A stretch of DNA of 64,000 bases from JACTOJ01 sp032335695 (GCF_032335695.1 NZ_JACTOJ010000017.1:50583-114582), one strand, 5' to 3'. Shown: positions 49,240 to 58,178, counted from the stretch's first letter. The notes: generated from the sequence alone by a model not told the origin. Made by a program: numbers and translations.

Positions 49240-49879
49240 GTATTGTTTAATTAAAAATGATATGAAGTTCGGAGAATATTTTATACCTGCAAGAACAAAA
49301 GCAAGAGTAATTGGTAAGCCAAATTATAAAGAAGCAAATGTGCCAGGATTGGATTTGTATTTAGCAATTACATTGTGGGATATTGTGCTAATGCAAAAGA
49401 AGTCTGCTTTAATAAGTGAAGTGGAGATAAAAAATGAACTTGATGAAAAAAGTAAAGATACTGTAATGGTTGGAATTACAATAAGAACAGATGGAACAAC
49501 AGTATTTATGGATGCAGGAGCAGATTTCTATGAAGATGCAACAATTTCAGAGTATCAAGTGAAGAAAGTGTTGGGAATGGATGATATTCCTAAAGAAATT
49601 AAAAAGGATCAATACACGGTTCGTCCATACTATTTAAGAAGTGTTATAGAATATTTTGAAAGTGAATTTGCTAAATGGGTTCAAGATAATTGCGAATTTT
49701 ATACCTATACTGAGGAAGATATTGCGAATGGAGATTGTACTTCTGATGCAGAAGCAGGAGATACGACACTTTCTGAGAAAGGATTAGAACATTTTGAAAA
49801 CAAGAAATTAGAATATCAAGAAAAGTTAGAAAAAATAGGTTTTACTTATGATTTTAAAGGCGGGTTTATTTGGGAATAG
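49238..49879 (+). CDS. Hypothetical protein
   Basis: 213 residues from ATG 49238 (AAAAAGGAGG upstream); the earlier reading from 49214 lies before this ribosome site. N-terminal half looks like a beta domain (FGEYFIPARTKARVIGKPNY), C-terminal half helical and acidic. No family recognised. Confidence 0.55.
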   Translation: MYCLIKNDMKFGEYFIPARTKARVIGKPNYKEANVPGLDLYLAITLWDIVLMQKKSALISEVEIKNELDEKSKDTVMVGITIRTDGTTVFMDAGADFYEDATISEYQVKKVLGMDDIPKEIKKDQYTVRPYYLRSVIEYFESEFAKWVQDNCEFYTYTEEDIANGDCTSDAEAGDTTLSEKGLEHFENKKLEYQEKLEKIGFTYDFKGGFIWE

Positions 49880-49880
49880 T

Positions 49881-49910
49881 TTGTAACAAGGAGCAGCAGC
49901 CTTTGAAAAT
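49881..49910 (+). repeat. Post-stop element, copy at 49.9 kb
   Basis: TTGTAACAAGGAGCAGCAGC then CTTTGAAAAT directly after a stop codon. Shares the GGAGCAGCAGC..TTGAAAAT core with copies at 52.3 and 53.6 kb. Confidence 0.6.
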
Positions 49911-49937
49911 TTTATGTACGTCAGGAGGTGAAAAAGG

Positions 49938-50420
49938 ATGGTTGATCCATATGATTTTTATATAACGCCAGAAGAATATGATAGAGCTTTATTAAAAGGA
50001 ATAAGCAAAGATCTATTAGAAGTAAGAATTCGCACGTTAGCTTGGGACAAAGAGAGAGCTATTAATACTTCTCCCAATGAACATAAAAGATTAGATTCAG
50101 ATTGGATAAAATTAGCTAATCAAAATGGAATATGCTATAGCACTTTTAAATATAGAGCAAATGAGCTTGGTTGGGATTTGGAAAGAGCAGCTACTCAACC
50201 ATTACAGGATAGAAGTAAACAAGCTCAGAAGCTTAAAGAAAAAAATCGTAAATATCCAAAAAAATTTAAGGAACTTGCTTTGAAGAATGGTATAAGTGAA
50301 AGAACATTTCATAGAAGATTGAAGTTAGGGTTGAGTATAGAAATAGCTGCAACAAGGCCAATAATGACACCTAGAGAAGTTGGCTTGCTGACTAAGGAAA
50401 AACGGCAAAGAGGATTTTGA
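49938..50420 (+). CDS. Protein of repeated helix-turn-helix modules
   Basis: 160 residues with three related modules: DLLEVRIRTLAWDKERAINT, then WIKLANQNGICYSTFKYRAN with GWDLERAATQP, and FKELALKNGISERTFHRRLK with LSIEIAATRP. Each has a small HTH followed by an aromatic-x-x-E-x-A-A-T-x-P clamp, a pattern of DNA-binding repeats found beside homing endonucleases and in phage proteins. No catalytic domain. Likely binds a long DNA site. AGGAGGTG upstream. Confidence 0.65.
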   Translation: MVDPYDFYITPEEYDRALLKGISKDLLEVRIRTLAWDKERAINTSPNEHKRLDSDWIKLANQNGICYSTFKYRANELGWDLERAATQPLQDRSKQAQKLKEKNRKYPKKFKELALKNGISERTFHRRLKLGLSIEIAATRPIMTPREVGLLTKEKRQRGF

Positions 50421-50472
50421 AAATTTGCATTAATTCGTATTGAAATAAGTACGAACACCAGGAGGTGGGAAG

Positions 50473-51066
50473 TTGGGGGAAACAGAATTAACAAAAGAAA
50501 TTAAAAGAGCTGTCCGAGGTTATAACTCTATTATGAAATCCAACAATAGGACAGTAAGATGGGCGGAGGAAGTAGATGTTGGTACAGGATTCGTAGATAG
50601 CATAAGATTTGAGGATTATATAAAAAACGTCAATGAAGTTTATATGTGTAGGCTTGATGATAGAAAAATTGATATAGATTACCCTAGATGTAGGAAAAAA
50701 GAAACTTGTAAAGGGTGCATAAAAAAATCAAGTTTGCTGCATGAAAGGGTTTTAGGAATTGCTTGCACTTGTTATGAAATCAAGATAACCAAGAGCGATT
50801 TTAAATCTAATCATGGTCATAATTTTGTAGGTAATTATAACTATTATGTAATTCCTAAAGAGCTATATAAAGCTATTGAGAACCTAGTTCCGCATGATGT
50901 AGGAGTGATTCTATATTGTGGGCATGGGTACCTTAGAGTTAAAAAGAAAAGCCGATTTAAAGAGATTAACACAGAGGATTTATCAAGGTTTCTATACAAT
51001 GCTTTAAAGAAATGGTGTGACATAAGAGGTTGGCAATATGATGATGTAATTGAGAAGGAGGAATAA
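50473..51066 (+). CDS. PD-(D/E)XK-nuclease-like protein
   Basis: 197 residues, TTG start after GGAGGTGGGAAG. DVGTGFVDSIRFE and CYEIKITKSDFKSNHGHNFV resemble the beta-hairpin plus ExK core of restriction-type nucleases. The middle CRLDDRKIDIDYPRCRKKET and CKGC may hold a zinc site. NYNYYVIPKELYKAIENLVP then VGVILYCG matches phage proteins of the same group. Function in the array unknown; a nuclease of defence or DNA repair type is possible. Confidence 0.6.
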   Translation: MGETELTKEIKRAVRGYNSIMKSNNRTVRWAEEVDVGTGFVDSIRFEDYIKNVNEVYMCRLDDRKIDIDYPRCRKKETCKGCIKKSSLLHERVLGIACTCYEIKITKSDFKSNHGHNFVGNYNYYVIPKELYKAIENLVPHDVGVILYCGHGYLRVKKKSRFKEINTEDLSRFLYNALKKWCDIRGWQYDDVIEKEE

Positions 51067-51070
51067 GTAT

Positions 51071-51256
51071 ATGCCCTGGGTTTCAGAAGAAAGATTAAAA
51101 GAGTTATTGTCAAAAGCAAATGATGGTGATTTACAAGGATTTATAGCTGGTTCGGTGCTGCATATATCACATCTTGAAGAAAAGGTTAAATCACAAGAGG
51201 AGTATATAAAAGGGCTAGAGAGATTTATACACACTGGAAAATTTATAGAAGATTAA
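51071..51256 (+). CDS. Small hypothetical protein
   Basis: 61 residues from ATG 51071 (GAAGGAGG overlaps the previous stop), with a helical SHLEEKVKSQEEYIKGLERF end. No family recognised. Followed by a clear post-stop element. Confidence 0.5.
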   Translation: MPWVSEERLKELLSKANDGDLQGFIAGSVLHISHLEEKVKSQEEYIKGLERFIHTGKFIED

Positions 51257-51263
51257 TAAATAC

Positions 51264-51294
51264 GTGTTACAAAACTAGGACAGCCATTGAAAAT
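51264..51294 (+). repeat. Post-stop element, copy at 51.3 kb
   Basis: GTGTTACAAAACTAGGACAG then CCATTGAAAAT, eight bases after a stop codon. A near-consensus copy; compare 58882-58918. Confidence 0.7.
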
Positions 51295-51323
51295 AAAATG
51301 AACAAATTTAAGGAGGAATTTTT

Positions 51324-51797
51324 ATGAATATTTATAAAATAGGGACATGTAACTATTGTGATGCAGATAATGAAATTTTAAGACCTTCTCCGTTCATGGC
51401 GGACAGGGCCATGATGTGTGAGCATTGTTGGAATGATACTAAAGAAGAATATGCTGCCTCAAATGGAGAACATATACCGGACTTTGATAATAACAAAGAA
51501 GATTATTTAGGAATAAAAAAGAGCGTGGAAAATGGCATAACTGTATACAAAATGTTTTTAGAAGATATGCAAGGCTATATAGATAGTAACATAGAAAATT
51601 TTAGAGAAGAGCTTAGAGTAATCAATGAAGACTATTTTATGGATGAACTAGAAAAACATATAAATATTGAATTTGTAATGAAAAGCTTAGCGTTGATGAA
51701 TCTAGGAGATGAATTTTCCTATAAAAGCGTTAAATTTAAATGTTTTAAAATGGCAGAAGAAATATATAAAAATCTACCTGAGTTTAATGGGTGGTAA
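51324..51797 (+). CDS. Hypothetical protein with zinc-ribbon start
   Basis: 157 residues. CNYCDA and CEHCW, 28 residues apart, suggest a zinc ribbon. The remainder is acidic and helical. AAGGAGG upstream. No family recognised. Confidence 0.55.
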   Translation: MNIYKIGTCNYCDADNEILRPSPFMADRAMMCEHCWNDTKEEYAASNGEHIPDFDNNKEDYLGIKKSVENGITVYKMFLEDMQGYIDSNIENFREELRVINEDYFMDELEKHINIEFVMKSLALMNLGDEFSYKSVKFKCFKMAEEIYKNLPEFNGW

Positions 51798-51845
51798 ATT
51801 TGCAATATGAAAAAAAGACGTACCTTTAGAAGGGAGGAAATTTCT

Positions 51846-52259
51846 ATGGAAAGAGAAGAACGTATAAAACAACTCAAAACCATAACTGGACATTTACTTT
51901 CAAAGTATGATTTAAGTCACCATAGTTGTTCACATGTATGTTATTTTATAAAGCCCCAGGATGTAATAGAGATTGTAAAAGATTATAGAGAACTCTTGGA
52001 AACATCTAATATTTATATCAGTCCTGCTTCAATGGGTTTAAATAGCTTTAGTACAGATAATTTTAAAGTATATGTCGGAGAAAATTGGTTTGGGGTCAAA
52101 TCGAAAGAATATGATAGTAAAAATCATTTTGAATGTTCTGTTGATATGAAAGAGGTTGAAAAAATAGAAATTGATATTAGTTGCAATACAATTTTAAGTT
52201 TTCATTTTCATTATAAGGAACTTAAAAGTGATTCTCAATATAGTTTTAGATATGACTAA
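51846..52259 (+). CDS. Hypothetical protein
   Basis: 137 residues from ATG 51846; GGGAGG is 8-10 bases upstream, and the longer frame from 51807 lacks a ribosome site. Basic helix at the start, then a beta domain. No family recognised. Confidence 0.5.
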   Translation: MEREERIKQLKTITGHLLSKYDLSHHSCSHVCYFIKPQDVIEIVKDYRELLETSNIYISPASMGLNSFSTDNFKVYVGENWFGVKSKEYDSKNHFECSVDMKEVEKIEIDISCNTILSFHFHYKELKSDSQYSFRYD

Positions 52260-52265
52260 TTGAGT

Positions 52266-52308
52266 CGCATTACAAAACTAAGTACCAGGAGCAGCAGCTC
52301 TTGAAAAT
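52266..52308 (+). repeat. Post-stop element, copy at 52.3 kb
   Basis: CGCATTACAAAACTAAGTAC then CAGGAGCAGCAGCTCTTGAAAAT. Its TTGAAAAT forms the start codon of the next gene, so the element and the gene start overlap. Confidence 0.7.
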
Positions 52309-52440
52309 AAGGCGAGGTATAATATTGAGAAATCATTTCAGAAGGAAATATATAAAAGCACGTAAAGAAATGAAAATAGAGTTGAAAGCTTTGATGAAAG
52401 ATAATGTAACTTTAATGATGTTAATAAGAGATATTTATAT
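52299..52440 (+). repeat. Direct repeat, copy 1 (continues past window end in copy 2)
   Basis: About 140 bases equal to 63859-64000 except a G/A change at the second TTG codon (TTG here, TTA there). The second copy may run on outside the window. Confidence 0.9.
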
Positions 52441-52702
52441 AGCATATAGCCAAAGAAGGCTAATCCATAAAATATGGTATGAGCTAGGGACTAAACATCA
52501 TGACATTTATCAAAAAGAATTTTGCGGAGAAAATGGACTTGTTGGGAAAATGCTATGTGGAAGATATGATGAATTTTTTACAACAATGTATTCTATAAAC
52601 AAAGATTTTTATAAAAAATATGTAAGAAGAATACCTGATAAAGTAGCATTAGGAGATGCTTATGCTGTTGCTATTAATTATATGAAACAACTAGAAGTTT
52701 AG
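52301..52702 (+). CDS. Hypothetical basic protein (duplicated at window end)
   Basis: 133 residues. TTG start at 52301 with GGAGCAGCAG upstream; a TTG nine residues downstream is an alternative. The first 45 codons are repeated with one mismatch at 63858-64000. Very basic N-terminus (KIRRGIILRNHFRRKYIKAR), then helical. A nucleic-acid-binding role is possible. No family recognised. Confidence 0.55.
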   Translation: MKIRRGIILRNHFRRKYIKARKEMKIELKALMKDNVTLMMLIRDIYIAYSQRRLIHKIWYELGTKHHDIYQKEFCGENGLVGKMLCGRYDEFFTTMYSINKDFYKKYVRRIPDKVALGDAYAVAINYMKQLEV

Positions 52703-52780
52703 TCTACAATTCAAAACTAGGTAAGGCAGACTCATGAGTTGCACTCTGAAAATGATGAAGGAATAAGGGGGAAGATAGCC

Positions 52781-52966
52781 TTGGGAAAAGCGATATGTTT
52801 TAATAATGAAAATCTTGAACATTTATTGATAAAAGGTAAAGTATATAAAACTGAGTATTGTAATGATTGTAGGTTTTGTAATTATAATAATACTGCTTTT
52901 TACAATGAAGGCAAAAGGAAATGGTGTATCGTGCCTATGAGATTTAAAATTTTAGAAAAACTTTAG
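52781..52966 (+). CDS. Small Cys-rich hypothetical protein
   Basis: 61 residues, TTG start 52781 with GGGGGAAGAT upstream. Cysteines CNDCRFC plus two others may bind zinc. No family recognised. The region between 52703 and 52780 is a diverged post-stop element. Confidence 0.45.
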   Translation: MGKAICFNNENLEHLLIKGKVYKTEYCNDCRFCNYNNTAFYNEGKRKWCIVPMRFKILEKL

Positions 52967-53016
52967 TTACGCAATCTAAAATAGATGAAACCATGGTGGA
53001 CTACCAAGGTGAAGTA

Positions 53017-53544
53017 ATGGAATTAAGTAAGAAATTAGAAGATAAAGCCGTAAAATTAGGATACTGCATAGCAGAATGGTATGATAATCATTGCTTTGTA
53101 AAAAGAAATGTAGCTTTGCAAGCTTGCTTAAAATGTTGTAGCAAAAAAGAAGAAGAATGCAATGAGGATTATTCATGCTGTACAACAGCTTTTATTGAAG
53201 TTGCTCCATATGAAGCGATTGGAGTAAATGAATTATTAAAAAAAGTAGCACTATTTGAAATAAGGGCGAAGGATTGCAGGAAAAATAATATAAAAAAGAT
53301 ACCTTTCGAATTAAAGAAACTATTAAGGAAGATGCAAAAGCTTTCATCTGAAAGCAAGGCGGTAGGTGCTAAAATTAGCGAGTTATTAGAGCAATATAAT
53401 GTTCCCGAAGAAGCTCTAAGAGCAGATAGTGATTATGAAAAAATGACTGAAGCACTTGCTTTTATAGAATATGATGAAGGTACTATCGAGGACAATATTA
53501 AGGATATTGAATCAGTATTTTTGTATGATTCTAATAAGTCATAA
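53017..53544 (+). CDS. Hypothetical Cys-containing helical protein
   Basis: 175 residues from ATG 53017 (AAGGTGAAG upstream); an ATG at 52993 is further from a ribosome site. A cysteine patch (CLKCCSKKEEECNEDYSCC) near residue 35, then long charged helices. No family recognised. Confidence 0.55.
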   Translation: MELSKKLEDKAVKLGYCIAEWYDNHCFVKRNVALQACLKCCSKKEEECNEDYSCCTTAFIEVAPYEAIGVNELLKKVALFEIRAKDCRKNNIKKIPFELKKLLRKMQKLSSESKAVGAKISELLEQYNVPEEALRADSDYEKMTEALAFIEYDEGTIEDNIKDIESVFLYDSNKS

Positions 53545-53586
53545 TACAAAATTAAATACAAGGAGCAGCAGCTCTTTGAAGAAAAT
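53542..53586 (+). repeat. Post-stop element, copy at 53.6 kb
   Basis: TAATACAAAATTAAATACAA then GGAGCAGCAGCTCTTTGAAGAAAAT, starting at the TAA stop. Closest relative is the 52.3-kb copy. Confidence 0.7.
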
Positions 53587-53636
53587 CTGTAATATGAAAA
53601 AAGGCGAATTTAAATAATAACATGGAGGAAATAAAT

Positions 53637-53987
53637 ATGAAAAAAATAAAATTAATTAGTATTATTGTGTTATTAACTATGACTTTAAGTGGATGTTCAG
53701 TTCTTAATAGTGATAGTAAATCTACATTTCAAAATAATGAAAATACTGCTACAAAGGAAACTCCAAGTTCATACAAGTATTCTACTAATGGTAGATTTAA
53801 GATTGTGTCTGTTGAGAATATTGATGATGGAACAGCTAATGGAGAAAACATTTCTATATTGGTTGATAAAGAAACAAAAATAATGTACATGCAAATTGAA
53901 AAGTATCAGGCAGGATATGGTTTAGGCTTGCAGGTTATGGTAGATAAAGATGGGAAACCTCTAATTTACAATAGTGATTTAAAATAA
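53637..53987 (+). CDS. DUF6440-like lipoprotein
   Basis: 116 residues from ATG 53637 (TGGAGG upstream). Lipobox LSGC near residue 20. The C-terminal half RFKIVSVENIDDG, SILVDKETKIMYMQI and MVDKDGKPLIYN matches the DUF6440 pattern of small Firmicute lipoproteins (VDKxTxVxY ... DxxGKP). Function unknown. Confidence 0.75.
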   Translation: MKKIKLISIIVLLTMTLSGCSVLNSDSKSTFQNNENTATKETPSSYKYSTNGRFKIVSVENIDDGTANGENISILVDKETKIMYMQIEKYQAGYGLGLQVMVDKDGKPLIYNSDLK

Positions 53988-54012
53988 GTTCGAACTTCAA
54001 AACTATGAAAAT
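53988..54012 (+). repeat. Post-stop element, short copy at 54.0 kb
   Basis: GTTCGAACTTCAAAACTATG then AAAAT directly after the stop. Keeps the CAAAACTA and GAAAAT parts but lacks the GCAGC middle. Confidence 0.5.
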
Positions 54013-54054
54013 AGTATTTCCCCAAAAATATAAAAATAGGAGGAAAGAAAATAT

Positions 54055-54498
54055 ATGTTTATATGCGAAGAGTGTTTATCGAAAAAGTATAAAAATTTTG
54101 GAATACCATTAAGCTATGGAGTGTGTGAATGTTGCAAAGAAACTAAAGCTTGTTGTGAAATAGCAAGTAGTGTGCTAAGTCCTAAAAAGGACATCTTTAA
54201 GTGTAATGAGGATGGTGTTCCTGAGTGGTGCGTGGCAGCAGATAAGAAACAAGCTTATAAGTTCTTTAAGCATCTTTGGGGAGAAAACACAATGAAAGAA
54301 TATGAAGATGAGTATTTAGAGGATAATCCAAATTCAATTCTAGATGATTTTATTGAAAAATTTTTTATTCTTGAGCCCGCTAATAAAATTTTTACTATTT
54401 CTGATGCAGGGGAGAATGGCGAAGCTATAACAAAAAATATAAGTGAATGGTTAACAGATATTAAATCAATACCATGTTATTTTTGCCATTGCAATTAA
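54055..54498 (+). CDS. Hypothetical zinc-finger-like protein
   Basis: 147 residues. N-terminal cysteines CEECLSKK and CECCKETKACCE suggest a zinc ribbon; the end has CYFCHCN. The middle is acidic and helical. TAGGAGG upstream. No family recognised. Confidence 0.55.
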   Translation: MFICEECLSKKYKNFGIPLSYGVCECCKETKACCEIASSVLSPKKDIFKCNEDGVPEWCVAADKKQAYKFFKHLWGENTMKEYEDEYLEDNPNSILDDFIEKFFILEPANKIFTISDAGENGEAITKNISEWLTDIKSIPCYFCHCN

Positions 54499-54536
54499 TT
54501 TGCAATATGAAAAATTACGAAGGAAGTGAAATTAAA

Positions 54537-54692
54537 TTGAGGTTAAATAATAGGCAAAAGAGTTTATTAATTCAAGTTCTTTCAGAAGAATGGTCAAAAG
54601 CTTCATGGGCTGAATTCAATTTAAGTATGGAGGATAGGAAGACTAGGTCTAAAGATTTTAGTAAGCATTTCAGCAATAATGAAAAAAGGTGA
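54537..54692 (+). CDS. Very small hypothetical protein
   Basis: 51 residues, TTG start 54537 with AAGGAAGTGA upstream; ATG 54507 is an alternative adding 10 residues. Contains an amphipathic helix (QKSLLIQVLSEEWSK). No family recognised. Confidence 0.4.
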   Translation: MRLNNRQKSLLIQVLSEEWSKASWAEFNLSMEDRKTRSKDFSKHFSNNEKR

Positions 54693-54711
54693 ATCAACAG
54701 GGGGAATAAAG

Positions 54712-54915
54712 ATGTATATTCAACAATTAGATTTCTTAGATGAAATTCCGAAAGAAGAACTTCTTCCATGCGATAGTTATGTACATGATGTTATCGGCTG
54801 TTGTAATTATACTGATACACTTGATGATTATTGCACAATGGGAGATAAATGGATTCCAAGAAACAAGTGCGGTAATTCTAAAGTCTGCACTCATGAAAAT
54901 TGTGCGTATCAATAA
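54712..54915 (+). CDS. Small Cys-rich hypothetical protein
   Basis: 67 residues from ATG 54712 (AGGGGGAATAAAG upstream). Seven cysteines toward the end (GCCNYTD, DDYCTMGDKWIPRNKCG, VCTHENCAYQ), probably metal-binding. This C-terminal layout recurs in clostridial phage and plasmid proteins, function unknown. Confidence 0.5.
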   Translation: MYIQQLDFLDEIPKEELLPCDSYVHDVIGCCNYTDTLDDYCTMGDKWIPRNKCGNSKVCTHENCAYQ

Positions 54916-54943
54916 GATCATTTAAAAATGGAGGGGGATGAGA

Positions 54944-55312
54944 ATGTTAATTACTGAGTCTTATATAAAAGAACAATATGAAATAGAAAAGGAAAAATTA
55001 ATTGAAAATCCATATAAATGTAAGTTGTTAAAAGAGGAAAATGGTAAGAAAATATATTCTTTAGGGCATCTATTTTGGAAATGTATGATTATAGTATCTA
55101 ATGATGATGGAAAATGGCATTTAAGCATATCAAGAAGGAATAGAAAACCTTCAGCTAGACAGGCTTTTATTGCCAGATGGGAGCTATTGCCTTCTTATAT
55201 TGAATTAGTAGAAATTGAAGGGTTATATGCTACTCATTTAATCGAATCTAAACAGGAGGTTGTTATCACTAGATATGCAGGAAAGGAGGAGCATATAGAT
55301 GAACAAAGTTGA
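54944..55312 (+). CDS. Hypothetical protein
   Basis: 122 residues from ATG 54944 (GGAGGGGGATGAG). Mixed alpha/beta with a WHLSISRRNRKPSARQAFIA segment. Overlaps the next gene by 14 bases. Similar small phage proteins are common but unnamed. Confidence 0.55.
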   Translation: MLITESYIKEQYEIEKEKLIENPYKCKLLKEENGKKIYSLGHLFWKCMIIVSNDDGKWHLSISRRNRKPSARQAFIARWELLPSYIELVEIEGLYATHLIESKQEVVITRYAGKEEHIDEQS

Positions 55313-55532
55313 TATAAAGTCAATATGTATAATTATCGTAGGAATTTTTGGGTGCGTAGGTGCCTTTTATCCAATATTTTTGGTTCCTTTCAATAATGCT
55401 ACTAAAGTCAAATCAGCAATAATTTCAATCGCTATAGCTATTATATGCTTTGTGCTAATAGTATATATGGGCACACAAGATAACTCAGCATTTTATAGAT
55501 TTTTTAATTTAATGTCCTACTTGAAAAGTTAA
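55299..55532 (+). CDS. Small membrane protein
   Basis: 77 residues with two transmembrane helices (about residues 7-27 and 40-58). AAAGGAGGAG upstream, inside the previous gene. No family recognised. Confidence 0.55.
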   Translation: MNKVDIKSICIIIVGIFGCVGAFYPIFLVPFNNATKVKSAIISIAIAIICFVLIVYMGTQDNSAFYRFFNLMSYLKS

Positions 55533-55713
55533 GTGCTTAGTTCGGAATACTATTCTGTAGCTGTACTGTGGATTTTTAAGGATGTAGATGGAGCATGACT
55601 TTAACTAATAACAACCGACATATAATTTGATTGCTAACTTTAAGAATACTGTAGCAGCTCTTCAAAAAAATGAATCAATTAAAAATAAAAAATGGAGTAA
55701 TTCTAGATAATAA

Positions 55714-55741
55714 GTGTGCGCACACCTCCAGACGTGGAGGT
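55714..55741 (+). promoter_or_regulatory. Hairpins sequestering the methylase ribosome site
   Basis: The palindrome GTGTGC/GCACAC (55714-55725) is followed by ACCTCCA (55724-55730) pairing with TGGAGGT (55735-55741). The second stem covers the GGAGG of the C5 methylase gene. Confidence 0.55.
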
Positions 55742-55746
55742 AAGAA

Positions 55747-57077
55747 ATGAAAAATAATAAAGGACTTATAATTGATATTTTTGCAGGTGGCGGTGGAGCC
55801 TCTATAGGGGTCAGAAAGAGCATTGGGGACCATTGATATAGCAGTTAATCATGATCCTGATGCCATATTGATGCATAAAACTAACCACCCAGAGACTATA
55901 CACATCACGGAAGATATTTTCAAAGTCGATATGCTTAAGTATACAGAGGGACAGCGTGTTTCGTTGATGTGGGCTTCTCCTGATTGTACAAGTCACTCAA
56001 AAGCTAAAGGTGGGCAACCTAGAGAGAAAGGTTTAAGAATATTGCCATGGGCGGTATATAAACATGCAAAAATAATATTACCAGATGTTATTTTAATGGA
56101 AAATGTTGAAAAAATTCAAGATTGGGGCCCACTTGATGATGATGGCTATTTAATAAAAGAGCGCAAAGGAGAAGATTACGAGAAATTTATTAATGCAATG
56201 AAGAGTATTGGTTATGAATTTGAGGGAAAGGAATTAGTGGCAGCTGATTATGGAGCACCTACAACAAGAAATAGATGGTATGGAATATTTAGACGTGATG
56301 GGAAACAAATTGTGTGGCCTCAACCAACACATAATAAGGATGGCTCCAATGGCCTTAAAAAATGGGAACCGATATCTAAATGTATCGATTGGAATGATCT
56401 AGGTAATTCTATTTTTACTAGGAAAAAGCCACTAAAAGATAAAACTCTCAATCGAATTGCCAGAGGAATTGAAAAATTTATTATAAATGATGATAATCCA
56501 TATATTTTACCAGAAGAAATTGCTTCTTCTTTTCTTATACAATATCATGGAGAAACTAAAAAAGAACATGTAAGAGGTCAAAGTTTAAACGAACCGATAA
56601 AGACCATTGATACAAGTAACAGATATGGTTTAGTAACAGCATTTATTACTAAGTTTTATAAAACTGGTGTAGGGCAATCAGTAAAGGATCCTATTCATAC
56701 AATTACCACGAGTGCCGGACATTTTGGGTTAGTTTCTGCTTTTTTAATCAAATATTATGGTAGTGGTACAGGACAAACAGTAGATGAACCTATAGGAACA
56801 ATAAGTTACTAAAGATAGGTTTGGGCTTGTAACGGTATTTATTAAAGGTCAAGAATATCAAATAGTTGATATATGGTTTAGGATGCTTAATCCAGAAGAA
56901 CTTAAACTAGGACAAGGCTTTCCTAAAAGCTATATTATTGATTATGACTATACAGGTAAGAAATATCCTAAGAGCAAAAGGGTTGAAAGAATAGGTAATA
57001 GTGTAGTGCCTATAATGGCAGAAGTATTGGCAAGAGCAAATAAACCTGAAGATTATATAAAAGAACAAGTAAGTTAG
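55747..57077 (+). pseudogene. C5-cytosine DNA methyltransferase with two frameshifts
   Basis: Motif I DIFAGGGGASIG near the ATG (55747), catalytic Cys in SPDCTSHSKAKGG, ENV motif LMENVEK, motif VIII YGAPTTRNRWYGIF, and the C-terminal RVERIGNSVVP block are all present but in three frames. Shift 1 is at the GGGG run near 55825: one base removed gives SIGTIDIAVNHDPDA. Shift 2 is near 56808-56812: removing one base gives TISTKDRFGLV instead of a stop. With both repaired the protein would be about 440 residues. Either a recent pseudogene or two sequencing errors; homopolymer origin fits the first. Confidence 0.85.
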
Positions 57078-57078
57078 T

Positions 57079-57120
57079 CTGTCATGCAAAACCAGGTTTT
57101 GCTGCTTATTTTATGAAAAT
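57079..57120 (+). repeat. Post-stop element, copy at 57.1 kb
   Basis: TCTGTCATGCAAAACCAGGT, then TTTGCTGCTTATTTTATGAAAAT. Resembles the copy at 61.6 kb (GCAAAACCAGGT). Confidence 0.55.
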
Positions 57121-57210
57121 TTAATGAAGAAATTAATTTGCATTAGAAAATTCATTATCAGTTCAAAAACATTAAAATCAGGATGATAATTAAATATAGG
57201 GTGGTAGGTT

Positions 57211-57894
57211 ATGGATACAAATAAAATATCAGAAAAATTAAAAGAAATAGAAAATTCAACTGGTGTTAGACCTAATGTAATACTATTTGTGCAGGACAAA
57301 GAATTTATGAAAGATATGAATTCTATGAAATCCTTCAATGCTGATCATGCTTTTTCTGAGCTTGTTACAGAGCTATTAGATATATTTCAGGAACAGGAGT
57401 ATTTTTGCTCTGTAAAGTGGGAATATAGTTCAACTTTTGATATTAAATTCGGTTATAATAATGGCGAATACGTGATTCCTGTAAATATAAAGGATTGTAA
57501 TAATACGCTTACTGAAGGTCATTTAGAAAGTATTTTTGGATTATATTGCAGAGATATGATGCCTGATGATGTTAAGGCTATTGTAGAACTGGAATCTAAG
57601 TATTTTACAGAAGATAAAGAAGGTATACAAGAAAAATATATGGGATATTTCTCTAATCATGAATACATTTGTAAAGCGTATATAGATGCTCAAAAAAATT
57701 TTGTTGGTTATGTCAGATATAAATACATAGATAAAGAGTATCTTCAGAGTAAGTATCCTAATGCTGCTGGAATAATTACAGAGCTAAATGGATCCATACT
57801 ATATATCAGTGCCATGATATTAAAAAATGAATACCAAAGTAAAGGAATTGCTACAGCTATTGTCGATGGGTTAATACAAGAAGCCTATGAATGA
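57211..57894 (+). pseudogene. GNAT-like acetyltransferase interrupted by a stop
   Basis: 227 residues. The N-terminal 120 are unknown; then EYICKAYIDAQKNFVGYVRY and YISAMILKNEYQSKGIATAI show strands beta4 and the AcCoA-binding Q-x-x-G-I-A loop of GNAT enzymes. A TGA at 57892 cuts the C-terminus, but the same frame continues with FCLAFAVKDGIDGHINSKRL then FERLKFNNIGEVKDAW, the usual GNAT beta6-alpha4 ending. So the gene is broken by one nonsense change, or it is read through. The substrate is unknown. Confidence 0.6.
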
Positions 57895-58007
57895 AAAACT
57901 GATTTCTGTTTAGCGTTTGCTGTAAAAGATGGAATTGATGGACATATTAATTCAAAAAGACTTTTTGAGAGATTAAAATTTAATAATATAGGTGAAGTTA
58001 AAGATGC

Positions 58008-58178
58008 ATGGAATCAAAGTGTAAGCTTAGTCAATTACTGCCAAGCTGTGGTAAAGCACACAGAGAAATATGTGAATGTTCTGCTATTATTTATTGTAAG
58101 AAGTGTCAATTTGAATTATATATTGACTACCAATTCGTATTTCAAAAATCAATTATGATTAATTTACGAACTATATAA
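58008..58178 (+). CDS. Small zinc-ribbon protein overlapping GNAT tail
   Basis: 56 residues from ATG 58008, in a frame different from the acetyltransferase remnant, with AGGTGAAG upstream. LPSCGKAHREICECSAIIYC and KKC form a four-cysteine ribbon. Its last 15 residues look unrelated. Either a real mini-gene or another small broken one. Confidence 0.45.
   Translation: MESKCKLSQLLPSCGKAHREICECSAIIYCKKCQFELYIDYQFVFQKSIMINLRTI

Noticed and set aside
55747..57077. Programmed frameshifting in the C5 methylase
   Set aside because: Two separate shifts, one without any slippery run, and no stimulatory structure; mutation or sequencing error is simpler. The G-run phase-variation idea is kept only as a possibility.
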